From assembly GCA_023391275.1 (NCBI GenBank), contig JAEWBE010000066.1, positions 1 to 20,457 of the forward strand: a DNA stretch of 20,457 nucleotides, in the 5' to 3' direction. Origin of the DNA: Bacillota bacterium (GTDB lineage: Bacteria; Bacillota; Clostridia; Oscillospirales; Acutalibacteraceae). The notes beneath the pieces were generated by a model that was not told the origin of the DNA, searched no databases, and worked only from the letters and a program-made list of their open reading frames with translations. Made by a program: the position numbers and the translations under genes. Shown in pieces: positions 1 through 7,979 of the stretch (positions are counted from its first letter, which is position 1; each line of letters starts with the position of its first letter).

Positions 1-444
1 CGCAACTGTAACAGGCTCAAAAAACGCACCCTGATCAAAACTCACCGATTCATCAAATTTAATTGCGTTTTTTTCCGGAACAACTACATATTCGGCAAAG
101 CTGCCAAATTCTCTGGAACCAATAAAGCTATAATTCTTGCAAAGAGAATAATCGCCCTTCTGACAGTCATCACACTTCAGGCAGGGAACCAGAGGAACAC
201 CTGCTACTCTGTCTCCAACCTTTAAACTTGTTACGCCTTCTCCGATTTTAGCAATTACTCCCGAAAACTCATGCCCCAAAACATTTGGGAAAAAATGACA
301 GGCGTCTCCGTTCACTCTCGGGATATCCGAACCACATATGCCTGTATATTTCACTTTAATCAATACTTGTTTTGCCGACAGTGAAGGGGTTGGAATCTCC
401 TCATATCTCAGATCTTCTCTTGCGTGCAATACTCCTGCTTTCAT
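1..444 (-). CDS. gatD: Zinc-dependent polyol-phosphate dehydrogenase, galactitol-1-phosphate 5-dehydrogenase-like (partial)
   Basis: This is a medium-chain zinc dehydrogenase, probably oxidising a polyol or polyol phosphate to the keto form with NAD. Only the N-terminal 148 codons are in the window; the Rossmann domain lies off the left edge. The visible part has the catalytic zinc segment CGSDIPR, the GHEFSG motif, and the four-cysteine structural zinc site (PCLKCDDCQKGDYSLC). It also has FIGSREFGSFAEY and a glutamate in FFEPVTVA. From memory, this order and wording (GSD-I/L-PR, VPL-PC, FIGSR) fits GatD better than sorbitol dehydrogenase. The ATG at 444 is preceded by AAAGGAG, 9 bases away. 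It lies 127 bp downstream of the FGGY kinase on the same strand and is probably in the gntR-kinase operon. Substrate is uncertain; a general threonine/sorbitol dehydrogenase-like enzyme is the alternative. Confidence 0.75.
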   Translation of the reverse strand, partial: MKAGVLHAREDLRYEEIPTPSLSAKQVLIKVKYTGICGSDIPRVNGDACHFFPNVLGHEFSGVIAKIGEGVTSLKVGDRVAGVPLVPCLKCDDCQKGDYSLCKNYSFIGSREFGSFAEYVVVPEKNAIKFDESVSFDQGAFFEPVTVA

Positions 445-571
445 TTACTGTAACTCCTTTTAGGCCCTAACATTTTATGTAGTCTTTCACAAACTTCGCA
501 TCTAACCGGAATGCTATGGAACACACCGTGCAACTGCTCGGTTTTCTTCTTATTTAAGGGTTTCTCAGTCT

Positions 572-2092
572 TCACTTGGCCATCTTTGAAAAAACATCTT
601 TTAATGCAAAATAACACTCATCAAAAATTTCCTTAACCGGCTGATAATCGGCTACTGCCTGCGGATTTGGCTGCTGTACAGCATTAATCTCCAAAAATTT
701 ATTAATAACATTGAAATCTTTAAATAGCCCTGCACCTACGCCGCCTGTTACAGCCGCGCCCATGGAGCCTGCCTCTTCCAGCAACGTTGGCACAATAATC
801 TTCGCATCATATACATCTGCCATGATCTGTCTCCAGACTTCACTTTTGGCTCCGCCGCCGATGGCAAGGATTTCGTCAATCTTAACGCTTTTGCGAAGAA
901 TATTCAGAATAATAGAAAGATTCATAGTGACACCTTCCAAAGTGCTTCTTAAGATATCACTCCGCTGATTCTCTGATTTCAAACCGATATATGCCCCTCT
1001 GGCATTCGGATCCCACCTTGGCGCCCTTTCTCCCAAAAGATACGGAAGGAATATAACTCCGTTAGAGCCCGCAGGACTTTTTGCAATTTGCTCATCCATA
1101 TAGGCATAAGGTGATTTTCCATGCACCTTTGCATCATAAACTTCCATTGTGCAAATAGTGTTTTTGAGCCAGTTATAAGCACCGCCGGCACATTGCATTG
1201 TTCCATTCGGCGCATACAAACCCGGAATAATATGCGCCCATGTTACGGTACGCATCTCTTCATCAAAAATTGGTTTTTCAGTCGTCGTAGTAATCCATGC
1301 GGATGTACCCATGCAGCAATACGTTTTTCCGGGACTGATTGAACCCGCACCCACATTTGCCGTAACGCCGTCGCCGCCGCCAAGAACAACCGGTGTGCCA
1401 ACCGCCAAACCCGTCGCTGCTGCAGCTTCTTTCGTTACGCCACCCGCAACAAAAGTGGAAGGCTTCAATTCGGGAAGTTTATCCGGATCTATCCCCGCAT
1501 ATTCAATGATTCGATCCGACCATTTCAGATTGAGCAAATCAAAGCATCCATTGCTGTTTCCATCCGAGTATTCTGTATAGAATTTTCCTGTAAGGCGAAA
1601 CACAATATAATCTTTCGCATTTAAAGTTTTATAAGTCTGCTCATATATTTCAGGCTCATTATCACGAACCCACATCAATTTCTGAATTCCATAAGAAGCG
1701 GTATTGCGATGCCCCACTATATGGTAAAAATCCTTCTGATCAATTTTCTCACCGATTTGAGCCGCCTGCAACTGCGCACGCTGATCGGCCCAGATAATAG
1801 ACGGTCTTAACGGAGTCCCCTGCCTATCCACACAAAGGCATCCCATCATCTGTCCACTGAAACTGACAACTGCAATATCTTCAGCATTAACACCTATGTC
1901 CTGTATTAACTTTTTACTGGAAACACACACAGCGTTCCACCAGTCTTCTGCATTCTGCTCCACCCATGATCCATTAAAATAATGAGCATCATAAGAAGAA
2001 ACATAACTTCCCATCATTTTCCCATCATCGGAAAAAAGTGTTGCTTTATTCCCCGAAGTACCCAAATCATGAGCTAAAATATATTTTGCCAT
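572..2092 (-). CDS. FGGY-family carbohydrate kinase, xylulokinase-like
   Basis: A full-length (506 aa) FGGY sugar kinase that would phosphorylate a ketose or polyol with ATP in the cytoplasm. The N-terminal ATP-binding motif DLGTSGNKA is near residue 10. A sugar-contact region (SGQMMGCLCVD, then IIWADQRA) lies near residues 80-110. GGGDGVTANVGAG near residue 240 carries the expected catalytic aspartate. The C-terminal half has LGERAPRWDPNARG and the nucleotide loop IGGGAKSEVWRQI. The architecture matches XylB-type kinases, but the real substrate cannot be read from sequence. An in-frame TTG lies one codon upstream (2095). I prefer the ATG at 2092 because GGAGTT sits about 8 bases before it. 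It follows gntR by 73 bp and precedes the gatD-like gene, which suggests one polyol-to-ketose-phosphate pathway. Confidence 0.9.
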   Translation of the reverse strand: MAKYILAHDLGTSGNKATLFSDDGKMMGSYVSSYDAHYFNGSWVEQNAEDWWNAVCVSSKKLIQDIGVNAEDIAVVSFSGQMMGCLCVDRQGTPLRPSIIWADQRAQLQAAQIGEKIDQKDFYHIVGHRNTASYGIQKLMWVRDNEPEIYEQTYKTLNAKDYIVFRLTGKFYTEYSDGNSNGCFDLLNLKWSDRIIEYAGIDPDKLPELKPSTFVAGGVTKEAAAATGLAVGTPVVLGGGDGVTANVGAGSISPGKTYCCMGTSAWITTTTEKPIFDEEMRTVTWAHIIPGLYAPNGTMQCAGGAYNWLKNTICTMEVYDAKVHGKSPYAYMDEQIAKSPAGSNGVIFLPYLLGERAPRWDPNARGAYIGLKSENQRSDILRSTLEGVTMNLSIILNILRKSVKIDEILAIGGGAKSEVWRQIMADVYDAKIIVPTLLEEAGSMGAAVTGGVGAGLFKDFNVINKFLEINAVQQPNPQAVADYQPVKEIFDECYFALKDVFSKMAK

Positions 2093-2165
2093 CAATGAAC
2101 AACTCCAAACTAATTATGATTAAATCCTGATCAGATAATATCGCGTTAAAAACTGATATGAGCGG

Positions 2166-2918
2166 TTACGAGATACTTGGAGCAACAACGACCTCGAAAC
2201 TGTTTCTATCGCCCCGATATCTTGCCAAGGAATATTCAATGATATCCCCAAAGACATTATACCCAATAGAAGTGAACAGCTGAACCGCTTTGCCACGTTT
2301 CAGGTTAAGATATTTCATATCATACGCGGTTGCATCTACGGCTTCTACCAAACGTCTGATTTTATATATCTTTACTCTTTCATTTGAGGATAAAATAGAA
2401 TATAACGATTCATTCACCAAATCGTGGGACAAAACAAAAGCACAGCTTTCGTATGGAAGATATGTTTTTACCGCAACCATAGGCTCGTCGTCCGCATATC
2501 GCAAACGGTGAATATAGATTGCTTTTTGCTTTGGCTTTAAATTAAGTGCGCTGACTACTTCCTCTGAGGGAGTAACCACTTTAAAATCAAGGACTTCCGT
2601 ACGGGGAACCCGCCCGGAAGAAATAATCTGATCACTAAAAGATTTGATTGCCTGTATGAAATCCTGATTGATTTTAGGTTTAGAAACAAATGTACCTTTG
2701 CTTTTTACGCGATAAACCCAGCCTTCCTGCACAAGTTCAGCAATAGCTTGGCGTACCGTCGTGCGGCTGATCTGAAACATTTCGCTTAGTTCTTTTTCTG
2801 TGGGAATCATACTTCCATTTTTGTAATTTCCGCTTTTTATTTCCCGCATAATCAATTCCTTCAGTTGAAAATACAAAGGAATTGGAACCAGCTTATTTAA
2901 TTGACCATTATTAAGCAT
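2166..2918 (-). CDS. GntR-family transcriptional regulator (HutC/UTRA type)
   Basis: A DNA-binding repressor with an N-terminal winged helix-turn-helix of GntR type (IPLYFQLKELIMREI, then MIPTEKELSEMFQISRTTVR). A C-terminal UTRA effector domain follows from about residue 85 to the end; the usual ligand is a sugar phosphate or similar small molecule. Length (250 aa) is normal for HutC/FarR members. An in-frame ATG at 2933 has no ribosome site before it. The ATG at 2918 has GAGGGA 8-9 bases upstream, so I place the start there. It is first in the operon with the FGGY kinase and the gatD-like gene, so it probably controls them and itself. The promoter at 2966-2995 overlaps two near-identical 14-bp elements that are good operator candidates. 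Confidence 0.9.
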   Translation of the reverse strand: MLNNGQLNKLVPIPLYFQLKELIMREIKSGNYKNGSMIPTEKELSEMFQISRTTVRQAIAELVQEGWVYRVKSKGTFVSKPKINQDFIQAIKSFSDQIISSGRVPRTEVLDFKVVTPSEEVVSALNLKPKQKAIYIHRLRYADDEPMVAVKTYLPYESCAFVLSHDLVNESLYSILSSNERVKIYKIRRLVEAVDATAYDMKYLNLKRGKAVQLFTSIGYNVFGDIIEYSLARYRGDRNSFEVVVAPSIS

Positions 2919-2945
2919 ACATTTGTCCCTCATTCATTATGATTT

Positions 2946-2978
2946 TAATATAACATTGTCATCATATTATAACATAGT
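2946..2978 (-). promoter_or_regulatory. Tandem 14-bp elements over the gntR promoter, candidate GntR operators
   Basis: On the minus strand, ACTATGTTATAATA (2978-2965) is followed 19 bp later by ACAATGTTATATTA (2959-2946), matching at 12 of 14 positions. The first copy overlaps the -10 box and the second covers the likely transcription start. The first element recurs exactly at 5990-6003, in front of the divergent shikimate-dehydrogenase-like gene. That the GntR protein binds them is an inference. Confidence 0.4.
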
Positions 2979-2995
2979 TCCTATATGATTGACAA
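2966..2995 (-). promoter_or_regulatory. Sigma-A-type promoter of the gntR operon
   Basis: Reading the minus strand, TTGTCA (2990-2995) and TATAAT (2966-2971) are separated by 18 bases. This is one mismatch from the consensus at -35 and perfect at -10, about 48 bases upstream of the gntR start. Confidence 0.65.
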
Positions 2996-3694
2996 TATCG
3001 TTGATAGTCGCAATATAATGTGTCAATTCTTTTTATTGGCAAAAAAGAAGCCGGTCAAAAAAACAGCCAATTCTCTTCCAATTAAAACATGTTATTTAAA
3101 AATTATTTCTTTACAAAGTAATTGCATTGGGCCGCATAGTCAGCTCACGGTTTCATGCTTTTTATGCTCTTAAAATTTACCGCCGGTTTATTAACGGGCA
3201 GTGAGTAAGTCACACGCCAATATTACATAGATGGATTCGCCAATGGCAAGAATCTCCTCCTGGCAAGCACATCTAAAATTTTCTTCGCAAAAGTGACCCC
3301 AAATTGATGTATATTTTATCTTCAGAAAAAAGCCATCGAACATTTTATAAAGCCGGCTGCTTTTTAACAAATCTAAAGATAATTCGTATTCCAAATAGAT
3401 TTCTATAGACAAAATAAATTAATTGATACAAGCTCCTATAACAGACTTACGGGAGACAGCAGAACAGCTTACAAAGCCATCCGCTTTGAATATAATGATG
3501 ACTTTCATGTGAATAAAGCTTCCCCCTATTCACATGAAGCCATCCTCAAACGCCAAAGTCAGCCCGAACACAAGGCTCACTCAAAATTCAATTAGATTTT
3601 ATGTATGCCAAAAAACGTACCGCATCAGCCCGGAACGGATCAGATGATCTTTGGAACATAAACCCATATCCGCCCGACATCAGACTTGCGGGCA
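2996..3694. other. About 700 bp without a convincing gene
   Basis: AT-rich sequence between gntR and the zinc dehydrogenase. A 73-codon minus-strand open frame at 3191-3412 has no clear ribosome site and no family I recognise. A short plus-strand open stretch around 3430-3590 is also unrecognised. Both may be decayed coding remnants. The only strong structure is the inverted repeat at 3504-3538. Confidence 0.5.
3504..3538. repeat. Perfect 12+12 bp inverted repeat with 11-base loop
   Basis: TTCATGTGAATA (3504-3515) and TATTCACATGAA (3527-3538) are exact reverse complements. The repeat lies 157 bp beyond the stop of the zinc dehydrogenase. No T-run follows on either strand, so it is not a standard intrinsic terminator. 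It could be a processed mRNA 3' structure or a protein-binding site. Confidence 0.6.
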
Positions 3695-4714
3695 TTATTC
3701 CATGTCGATCATGACCTTCATCGCTTTGTCTTTTTGCTCATCAATAATCTCATATGCCTTGGAATAATCCCTGAACTTTACCCTATGAGTAATCAATGCG
3801 TCAAACTCAATCAGGCCCTCGTTCACCAGTTCAATAGCCGTTTTATAGTCTTCCACACGGTACATGGCCGTGCCGATCAAACGCAGTTCGTGATCCTGAA
3901 TGAATCCCATATTAATAGTACCAAGGTCACCAAAAACGCCTACGACAATAATGTCGCTGCCTTTACGTGCATATTCAATAGCCTGCTTCATCGTCGGATT
4001 GATACCGATGCATTCAAAAATTACATCCGCTCCATCTGTACCAAAGCATTCTGTAATCGCTTCTTTTAAGTCTTTTTCGCCGGGGTTTACCGTTTCAATT
4101 CCGCACTTTTTGGCGGTTTCCAGCCGGTACGCGCTCAGCTCGGAAAGCAGTACTTTAGACGCACCCATCGCTTTTACAGTTTGTGCAACAAGGTTCCCGA
4201 TAGGACCGCCGCCAAGCACCAAAACTCCCTTGCCCTTTACATCGCCGAATCTTCTTACCGCGTGAACAGCAACCGCAAGCGGTTCAATCATGGCCCCGTG
4301 CTCAAAGTTCATACCATCCGGCAATTTTAAAGCCTTATCAGCATCAACAACAAAATATTCGCTTGCCATACCGGTAGTCTGAAAGCCCATCACTTTAAGA
4401 TGTTCGCAGTCATTGTACATGCCGTGGGTGCAAGGATAGCATTTGCCGCAAACCACTTGAGGCTGAATTGTAACCGCATCGCCTACTTTTACGTTTGTGA
4501 CATCTTTCCCTATCTCTTCTACAACAGCAGAAACCTCATGGCCCTGCACCACAGGATAGCTTGTATAAGGATGTTTGCCGTGGTTTACATGAATGTCAGA
4601 ACCACAGACACCAATCCGTTTCATTTTGATTTTGATTTGATTATCCTTTACCTCAGGTACCGGAACCTCACTAAAGACTATTTTACCGGGTTGAACCATA
4701 GTAGCTTGTAACAT
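3695..4714 (-). CDS. Zinc-dependent sugar/polyol dehydrogenase (sorbitol/L-iditol dehydrogenase-like)
   Basis: A complete 339-aa medium-chain zinc dehydrogenase, expected to oxidise a polyol or sugar hydroxyl with NAD(P). The catalytic zinc ligands are visible as CGSDIH near residue 38, GHE near residue 62 and the glutamate of EPLAVAVHAVR near residue 145. The structural zinc cysteines are in VVCGKCYPCTHGMYNDC. The dinucleotide loop GGGPIGN sits near residue 168. The start at 4714 is backed by AGAGGAG, about 8 bases upstream. It lies 41 bp behind the decayed dehydrogenase at 4756-5160 and shares its upstream promoter, so the pair was probably once an operon of two paralogous dehydrogenases. 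With the FGGY kinase it would give polyol to ketose to ketose phosphate. The exact substrate is unknown. Confidence 0.88.
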   Translation of the reverse strand: MLQATMVQPGKIVFSEVPVPEVKDNQIKIKMKRIGVCGSDIHVNHGKHPYTSYPVVQGHEVSAVVEEIGKDVTNVKVGDAVTIQPQVVCGKCYPCTHGMYNDCEHLKVMGFQTTGMASEYFVVDADKALKLPDGMNFEHGAMIEPLAVAVHAVRRFGDVKGKGVLVLGGGPIGNLVAQTVKAMGASKVLLSELSAYRLETAKKCGIETVNPGEKDLKEAITECFGTDGADVIFECIGINPTMKQAIEYARKGSDIIVVGVFGDLGTINMGFIQDHELRLIGTAMYRVEDYKTAIELVNEGLIEFDALITHRVKFRDYSKAYEIIDEQKDKAMKVMIDME

Positions 4715-4755
4715 TTAAAATTTCTCCTCTCATAGTTTGAATTGTTTTTGTCCAA

Positions 4756-5160
4756 TTATCTCTCATTTTCATATGCGTGGGGCACTTTCAAACAAGAAAC
4801 AATCGAGTTCTTAACCATTTGATGCGTATTTAGAGCTTCAAAAGCTTGTAAAATATCTTCAATTTTGTAATAACAGGGAATAATCTTTTAAATTGATCTC
4901 ACCCATTGCAAAATTTGAACATATGCTTTGCTTTCTTTTCTTAAACAGCATCTGCTGGAAGGTCATTTCCCAATTGTGTGGAACTTTACTCAAATCAAGT
5001 CGAATTTTACTATTTTCAGGAACACTGACTAAAAGAACTTTCCCCACAATCAGCAATCAGTCCCATTTCCCGATTAATATCATCAGAAAAATTTACTGCA
5101 TCCAGAACATATTTTATGTCACTGGAATCTGACGCCGCAGGGCAAAGCATGCGAACTTTC
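4756..5160 (-). pseudogene. Decayed zinc-dependent dehydrogenase (C-terminal part only, frameshifted)
   Basis: The minus strand reads as the C-terminal third of a zinc dehydrogenase in pieces. An upstream piece includes INREMGLIADCG. After a one-frame jump near 5045 comes GKVLLVSVPENSKIRLDLSK, the usual GGKVVLVGVP strand. A stop follows at 4859. A further frame then gives YKIEDILQAFEALNTHQM, the typical helix near the end of these enzymes, and runs on to a TAA at 4756. No catalytic domain remains upstream, so the gene is both 5'-truncated and frameshifted. An intact paralogue starts 41 bp downstream. The 5' limit is approximate. Confidence 0.72.
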
Positions 5161-5229
5161 TCGATAAGATATGTAGTAATTTCCTACTGATAACTTTGTT
5201 CGTTTATGAAACTAATTCATAAATCACAT

Positions 5230-5254
5230 AATATTGTCATAACATTACAATATT
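5230..5254. promoter_or_regulatory. Inverted repeat downstream of the dehydrogenase promoter, possible operator
   Basis: AATATTGT (5230-5237) and ACAATATT (5247-5254) are perfect 8-bp arms around 9 bases. The centre contains, on the minus strand, AATGTTAT, the core shared with the elements in front of gntR. It sits roughly 15-40 bases downstream of the predicted transcription start. Confidence 0.4.
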
Positions 5255-5274
5255 AAGTTATTCGTACATTTAAA

Positions 5275-5303
5275 ATTATACTGTACATTTTAGATAATGT
5301 CAA
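5275..5303 (-). promoter_or_regulatory. Perfect-consensus promoter reading into the pseudogene and zinc dehydrogenase
   Basis: On the minus strand, TTGACA (5298-5303) and TATAAT (5275-5280) are 17 bases apart, the full sigma-A consensus. It lies about 115 bp before the recognisable pseudogene and is the best promoter for the intact dehydrogenase at 3695-4714. Confidence 0.7.
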
Positions 5304-5957
5304 GCATGATTACAAATCATTATTAGCAAATATAATCTAAATCTTATCCTGTGTAACGGTAAAGACTTATCGCTAATAAATATTATACCTTACATATTTA
5401 TCCACAAATTTGAAACTTATTGCATAAAATTCTTAAAATTCATGGTAATATCCTGTTAAATATGCATGATTTGTTGTATTTTTTCTTTATAAATTCTGCA
5501 GATTTGATTTAGTAGAAATAATTAACCGTACACCTTGCAAGAAAAACATTCAGCCAGGGCCGCCCCGTGTCAGAAATATGATTCTTCGACGTCTTGTACT
5601 GTCTTCCGTTTTTAATGCAAAAGATTCAAAAACCAGATTGATCAACAACCACATTTTGGAACAGAGGGATACTTTTTAAGTGGCCATCAATTTCATTCGG
5701 TCCATGAATGTATCTTCCGGGAATTCCTGCACAGCTGCAATTATTGACCGTTATTCGAACTGCTTTTTCCTAACATAATTATGTAGTAACATAGATTTGT
5801 ATGGATAATAGTATAAAAAATCCCATATTTTCCCAATTACCAGTAATATATTATAGAAATTCAATGTAATGTTTATATATATTTATATATTTTTCACATT
5901 TATTTGGTAAACAAAATTTGTCATATATTTGCACTTTTTCTTTATTTTCAATATTTC
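5304..5957. other. AT-rich intergenic region, no gene seen
   Basis: This stretch lies between the minus-strand dehydrogenase promoter and the plus-strand promoter at 5958. The part at about 5520-5770 is less AT-rich and reads in short broken minus-strand frames that look like old coding sequence, but I cannot assign a family. The rest is very AT-rich. Confidence 0.5.
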
Positions 5958-5986
5958 TTGACATTAATATGTGTCTACTATATAAT
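5958..5986 (+). promoter_or_regulatory. Perfect-consensus promoter of the shikimate-dehydrogenase-like operon
   Basis: TTGACA (5958-5963) and TATAAT (5981-5986) are separated by exactly 17 bases. The start codon of the first gene is about 72 bases downstream of the predicted transcription start. Confidence 0.75.
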
Positions 5987-5989
5987 ATC

Positions 5990-6003
5990 ACTATGTTATA
6001 ATA
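5990..6003 (+). promoter_or_regulatory. 14-bp element identical to the gntR promoter element
   Basis: ACTATGTTATAATA lies immediately after the -10 box, over the expected transcription start, where a bound repressor would block initiation. The same 14 bases occur on the minus strand at 2978-2965. Binding by the GntR regulator is inferred. Confidence 0.4.
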
Positions 6004-6064
6004 ATTGGAAGTTACTATCTATCCATTATTCAAAAAATAAGCTATAAGAAGGAATGACAACCAC

Positions 6065-7000
6065 ATGATTCACTACGAAAAGGCAACTTGTCCCACCATC
6101 TATTTCATAGGAGTAACAACCGAAAAGTCTTCAATTATGAAGGTTTTTCCAAAATGGGCGGATGCATTAGGGCTCAAGAACACTGTTATTAAGGGCATCG
6201 ACTTTGCTCCCCATTCTCCTGCAGCCGATTATCGGAACGCCGTGGAATTCATTAAAAATGATCCTCTGTCCCTTGGAGCTTTGGTTACTACCCATAAGAT
6301 TGATTTGTTTAACACTTGCAAAGATATGTTTGATTATGTAGACCCTTTCGCTGAAAAATTAGGCGAAGTCTCTTCTATTTCAAAAAAAGACGGCAAGTAT
6401 TGTGCGCATGCGAAAGATCCTATTTCCAGCGGATTGGCTTTGGAAAACTTTGTTCCTGCCAATTTTTGGACGGATTATGACGGTGATGTTCTGTTAATTG
6501 GCGCCGGCGGAAGTTCTCTGGCAATGTCGGTATACTTTGCGCAGGAGAAGTTCGGCAATAATGTCCCCAAGAAAATTATCATTGCAAATAGAAGTGTTCC
6601 CCGTTTAGAGTCTGCAAAGAAGATTCTGGAAGGCATTAACTCTAAAATCAACTTTGAATTCATTCACACCCCATCCCCTGCCGACAATGATAAGGTACTG
6701 GCCTCTTTAAAGCCGCATTCCTTGGTTGTAAATGCAACAGGCCTTGGGAAAGACGGCCCGGGATCACCTTTGACCGATAACTGTGTATTCCCTAAGGATA
6801 GCTTGGTTTGGGAAATTAATTATCGCGGTAATTTAATATTTATGGAACAGGCTTTAAAACAAAAGGATTCCCGTAATCTTCACGTCGAAGATGGCTGGAT
6901 ATACTTTATTCACGGCTGGACGCAAGTAATTGCCGAAGTATTCCATATTTCCATTGAAGGTGAACTCCTTCAAAAATTAAGCGATATTGCAAAACAGTAA
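6065..7000 (+). CDS. Shikimate-dehydrogenase-like NAD(P)-dependent oxidoreductase
   Basis: A 311-aa protein with the two-domain shikimate dehydrogenase fold. The catalytic lysine is recognisable as K78 in VTTHKID and the catalytic aspartate as D118 in AKDPISSG. The nucleotide-binding loop is GAGGSS (residues 146-151), followed by ANRS and by NATGLGKDGPGSPL. The usual N-terminal SxS motif that grips the shikimate carboxylate is replaced by TTEKSSIMKVFPKW. The C-terminal HQG motif reads IHGWTQ. The protein is also longer than typical AroE (about 270-290 aa). I infer a related hydroxyl/keto reaction on a different substrate, probably a sugar derivative, rather than aromatic biosynthesis. It opens an operon with a cupin-type phosphoglucose isomerase 26 bp downstream. 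AAGGA lies about 11 bases before the ATG. Confidence 0.8.
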   Translation: MIHYEKATCPTIYFIGVTTEKSSIMKVFPKWADALGLKNTVIKGIDFAPHSPAADYRNAVEFIKNDPLSLGALVTTHKIDLFNTCKDMFDYVDPFAEKLGEVSSISKKDGKYCAHAKDPISSGLALENFVPANFWTDYDGDVLLIGAGGSSLAMSVYFAQEKFGNNVPKKIIIANRSVPRLESAKKILEGINSKINFEFIHTPSPADNDKVLASLKPHSLVVNATGLGKDGPGSPLTDNCVFPKDSLVWEINYRGNLIFMEQALKQKDSRNLHVEDGWIYFIHGWTQVIAEVFHISIEGELLQKLSDIAKQ

Positions 7001-7026
7001 TTAATTGTGTAAGGAGATTATATATT

Positions 7027-7602
7027 ATGAATGATTTTAATTGGGACAGCAGTTTTTTAGTTGATTTTGATCTTACCACCGGTTTTTCCAAAAAAGCCGA
7101 AACTACAAAACGTCACTTATCTCAGATGAAAAACATGTTTGCAGATGTGTCAGCTGCAGAAAACATGCTTAAAACAGAAGACCCTCTCATCTATGAATTC
7201 CATGAGCTGGGATGCCCGGAACGTGCAGGCGATTTGGCATTTGGTACAACGATCCTATACCCCGGAAAAGTAGGCAACGAATACTTTATGACGAAGGGGC
7301 ATTTCCATACTATGCTGGAAACTGCCGAAGTGTATTATACATTAAAAGGCGAAGGCTATATGGTAATGGAAAACCCTGAGGGCGATACCATAGAAATGCC
7401 GTTATCTCAATCGCAAGCCGTTTATGTTCCCAGAAGATATGCACATAGAACCGTTAACACGGGAAATGTTCCTCTGGTTCTTTTCTATACCTTTGCAGGG
7501 GATGCCGGCCATGATTACGGTACAATTGAAACAAAGGGTTACCATAAAATAATTGTAGATCAAGGCAAAGGACCTGAAATTGTTGCTAATCCTAAATGGT
7601 AA
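7027..7602 (+). CDS. Cupin-type (archaeal-type) glucose-6-phosphate isomerase
   Basis: A 191-aa single-domain cupin of the archaeal glucose-6-phosphate isomerase family, unrelated to the usual Pgi. It would interconvert glucose 6-phosphate and fructose 6-phosphate, or a related aldose/ketose phosphate pair. The metal ligands known from the Pyrococcus enzyme appear with the same spacing: H92 and H94 in TKGHFH, E101 in ETAEVYY, and H140 in RRYAHRTVN. The family C-terminal block AGDAGHDYGTIETKG is present. AAGGAG sits about 9 bases before the ATG. It is 26 bp behind the shikimate-dehydrogenase-like gene, so the two are co-transcribed. Because bacteria normally use Pgi, this copy is more likely specific to the pathway encoded here than to central glycolysis. 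Confidence 0.9.
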   Translation: MNDFNWDSSFLVDFDLTTGFSKKAETTKRHLSQMKNMFADVSAAENMLKTEDPLIYEFHELGCPERAGDLAFGTTILYPGKVGNEYFMTKGHFHTMLETAEVYYTLKGEGYMVMENPEGDTIEMPLSQSQAVYVPRRYAHRTVNTGNVPLVLFYTFAGDAGHDYGTIETKGYHKIIVDQGKGPEIVANPKW

Positions 7603-7759
7603 TAGAAGACCCTGTTAAAACAGTTGCAGCAGTTTTAAGAAGAACCGATGCTGAGCAACCGGATTTCTGCCAATGCCATGATCGGCGTTCATAAAGGGCA
7701 GTCTTTCCGGCTCAGTCCAGCGCATTTTTGATGAAGTAGATAAAAATACTGTGAAGTAA

Positions 7760-7909
7760 GAACATATGCGATAATCCGCGGCGTATCAATTGTGAAGCCC
7801 TGATCGGTCAGCTGCTCTTTGAGCGTCCTAAGATACTTTGTGCAAACGCTGTATAATATTTGCAATCCCAACTCGTATGGTTTAAATTATCTATATCATT
7901 CATCTTCAT
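7760..7909 (-). pseudogene. tnpA: IS200-type transposase TnpA, N-terminal remnant
   Basis: From the ATG at 7909 the frame reads MKMNDIDNLNHTSWDCKYYT and then AFA. This resembles the IS200 TnpA start, which typically runs NLxHTxWxCKYHIVFAPKYRR. A one-base shift near 7840 is needed to continue with TKYLR. No HUH histidine pair or catalytic tyrosine can be found after that, so the gene is dead. GGAGG lies 9 bases before the start codon. The downstream limit is arbitrary. Confidence 0.6.
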
Positions 7910-7918
7910 ATCAAATAT

Positions 7919-7979
7919 CCTCCTTTTGATATATCTGGTTGCAGCGAGCAAACCGCAGCCTTATTATATCAAAGGGAGG
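7919..7979 (-). repeat. Leader hairpin burying the tnpA ribosome site
   Basis: CCTCCTTTTGATATA (7919-7933) and TATATCAAAGGGAGG (7965-7979) pair at 14 of 15 positions, and part of the intervening sequence (GGTTGC with GCAGCC) can extend the stem. In the minus-strand transcript the stem holds the GGAGG of tnpA. Sequestering the ribosome site in a 5' stem-loop is a known control feature of IS200 elements. Confidence 0.6.

Noticed and set aside
3191..3412. A 73-codon minus-strand open frame in the gene-free region
   Set aside because: No clear ribosome site and no recognisable family; kept only as a possible remnant.
5860..5940. A possible repeat or origin-like AT-rich tract
   Set aside because: Only low-complexity AT sequence; no DnaA-box cluster or iterons seen.
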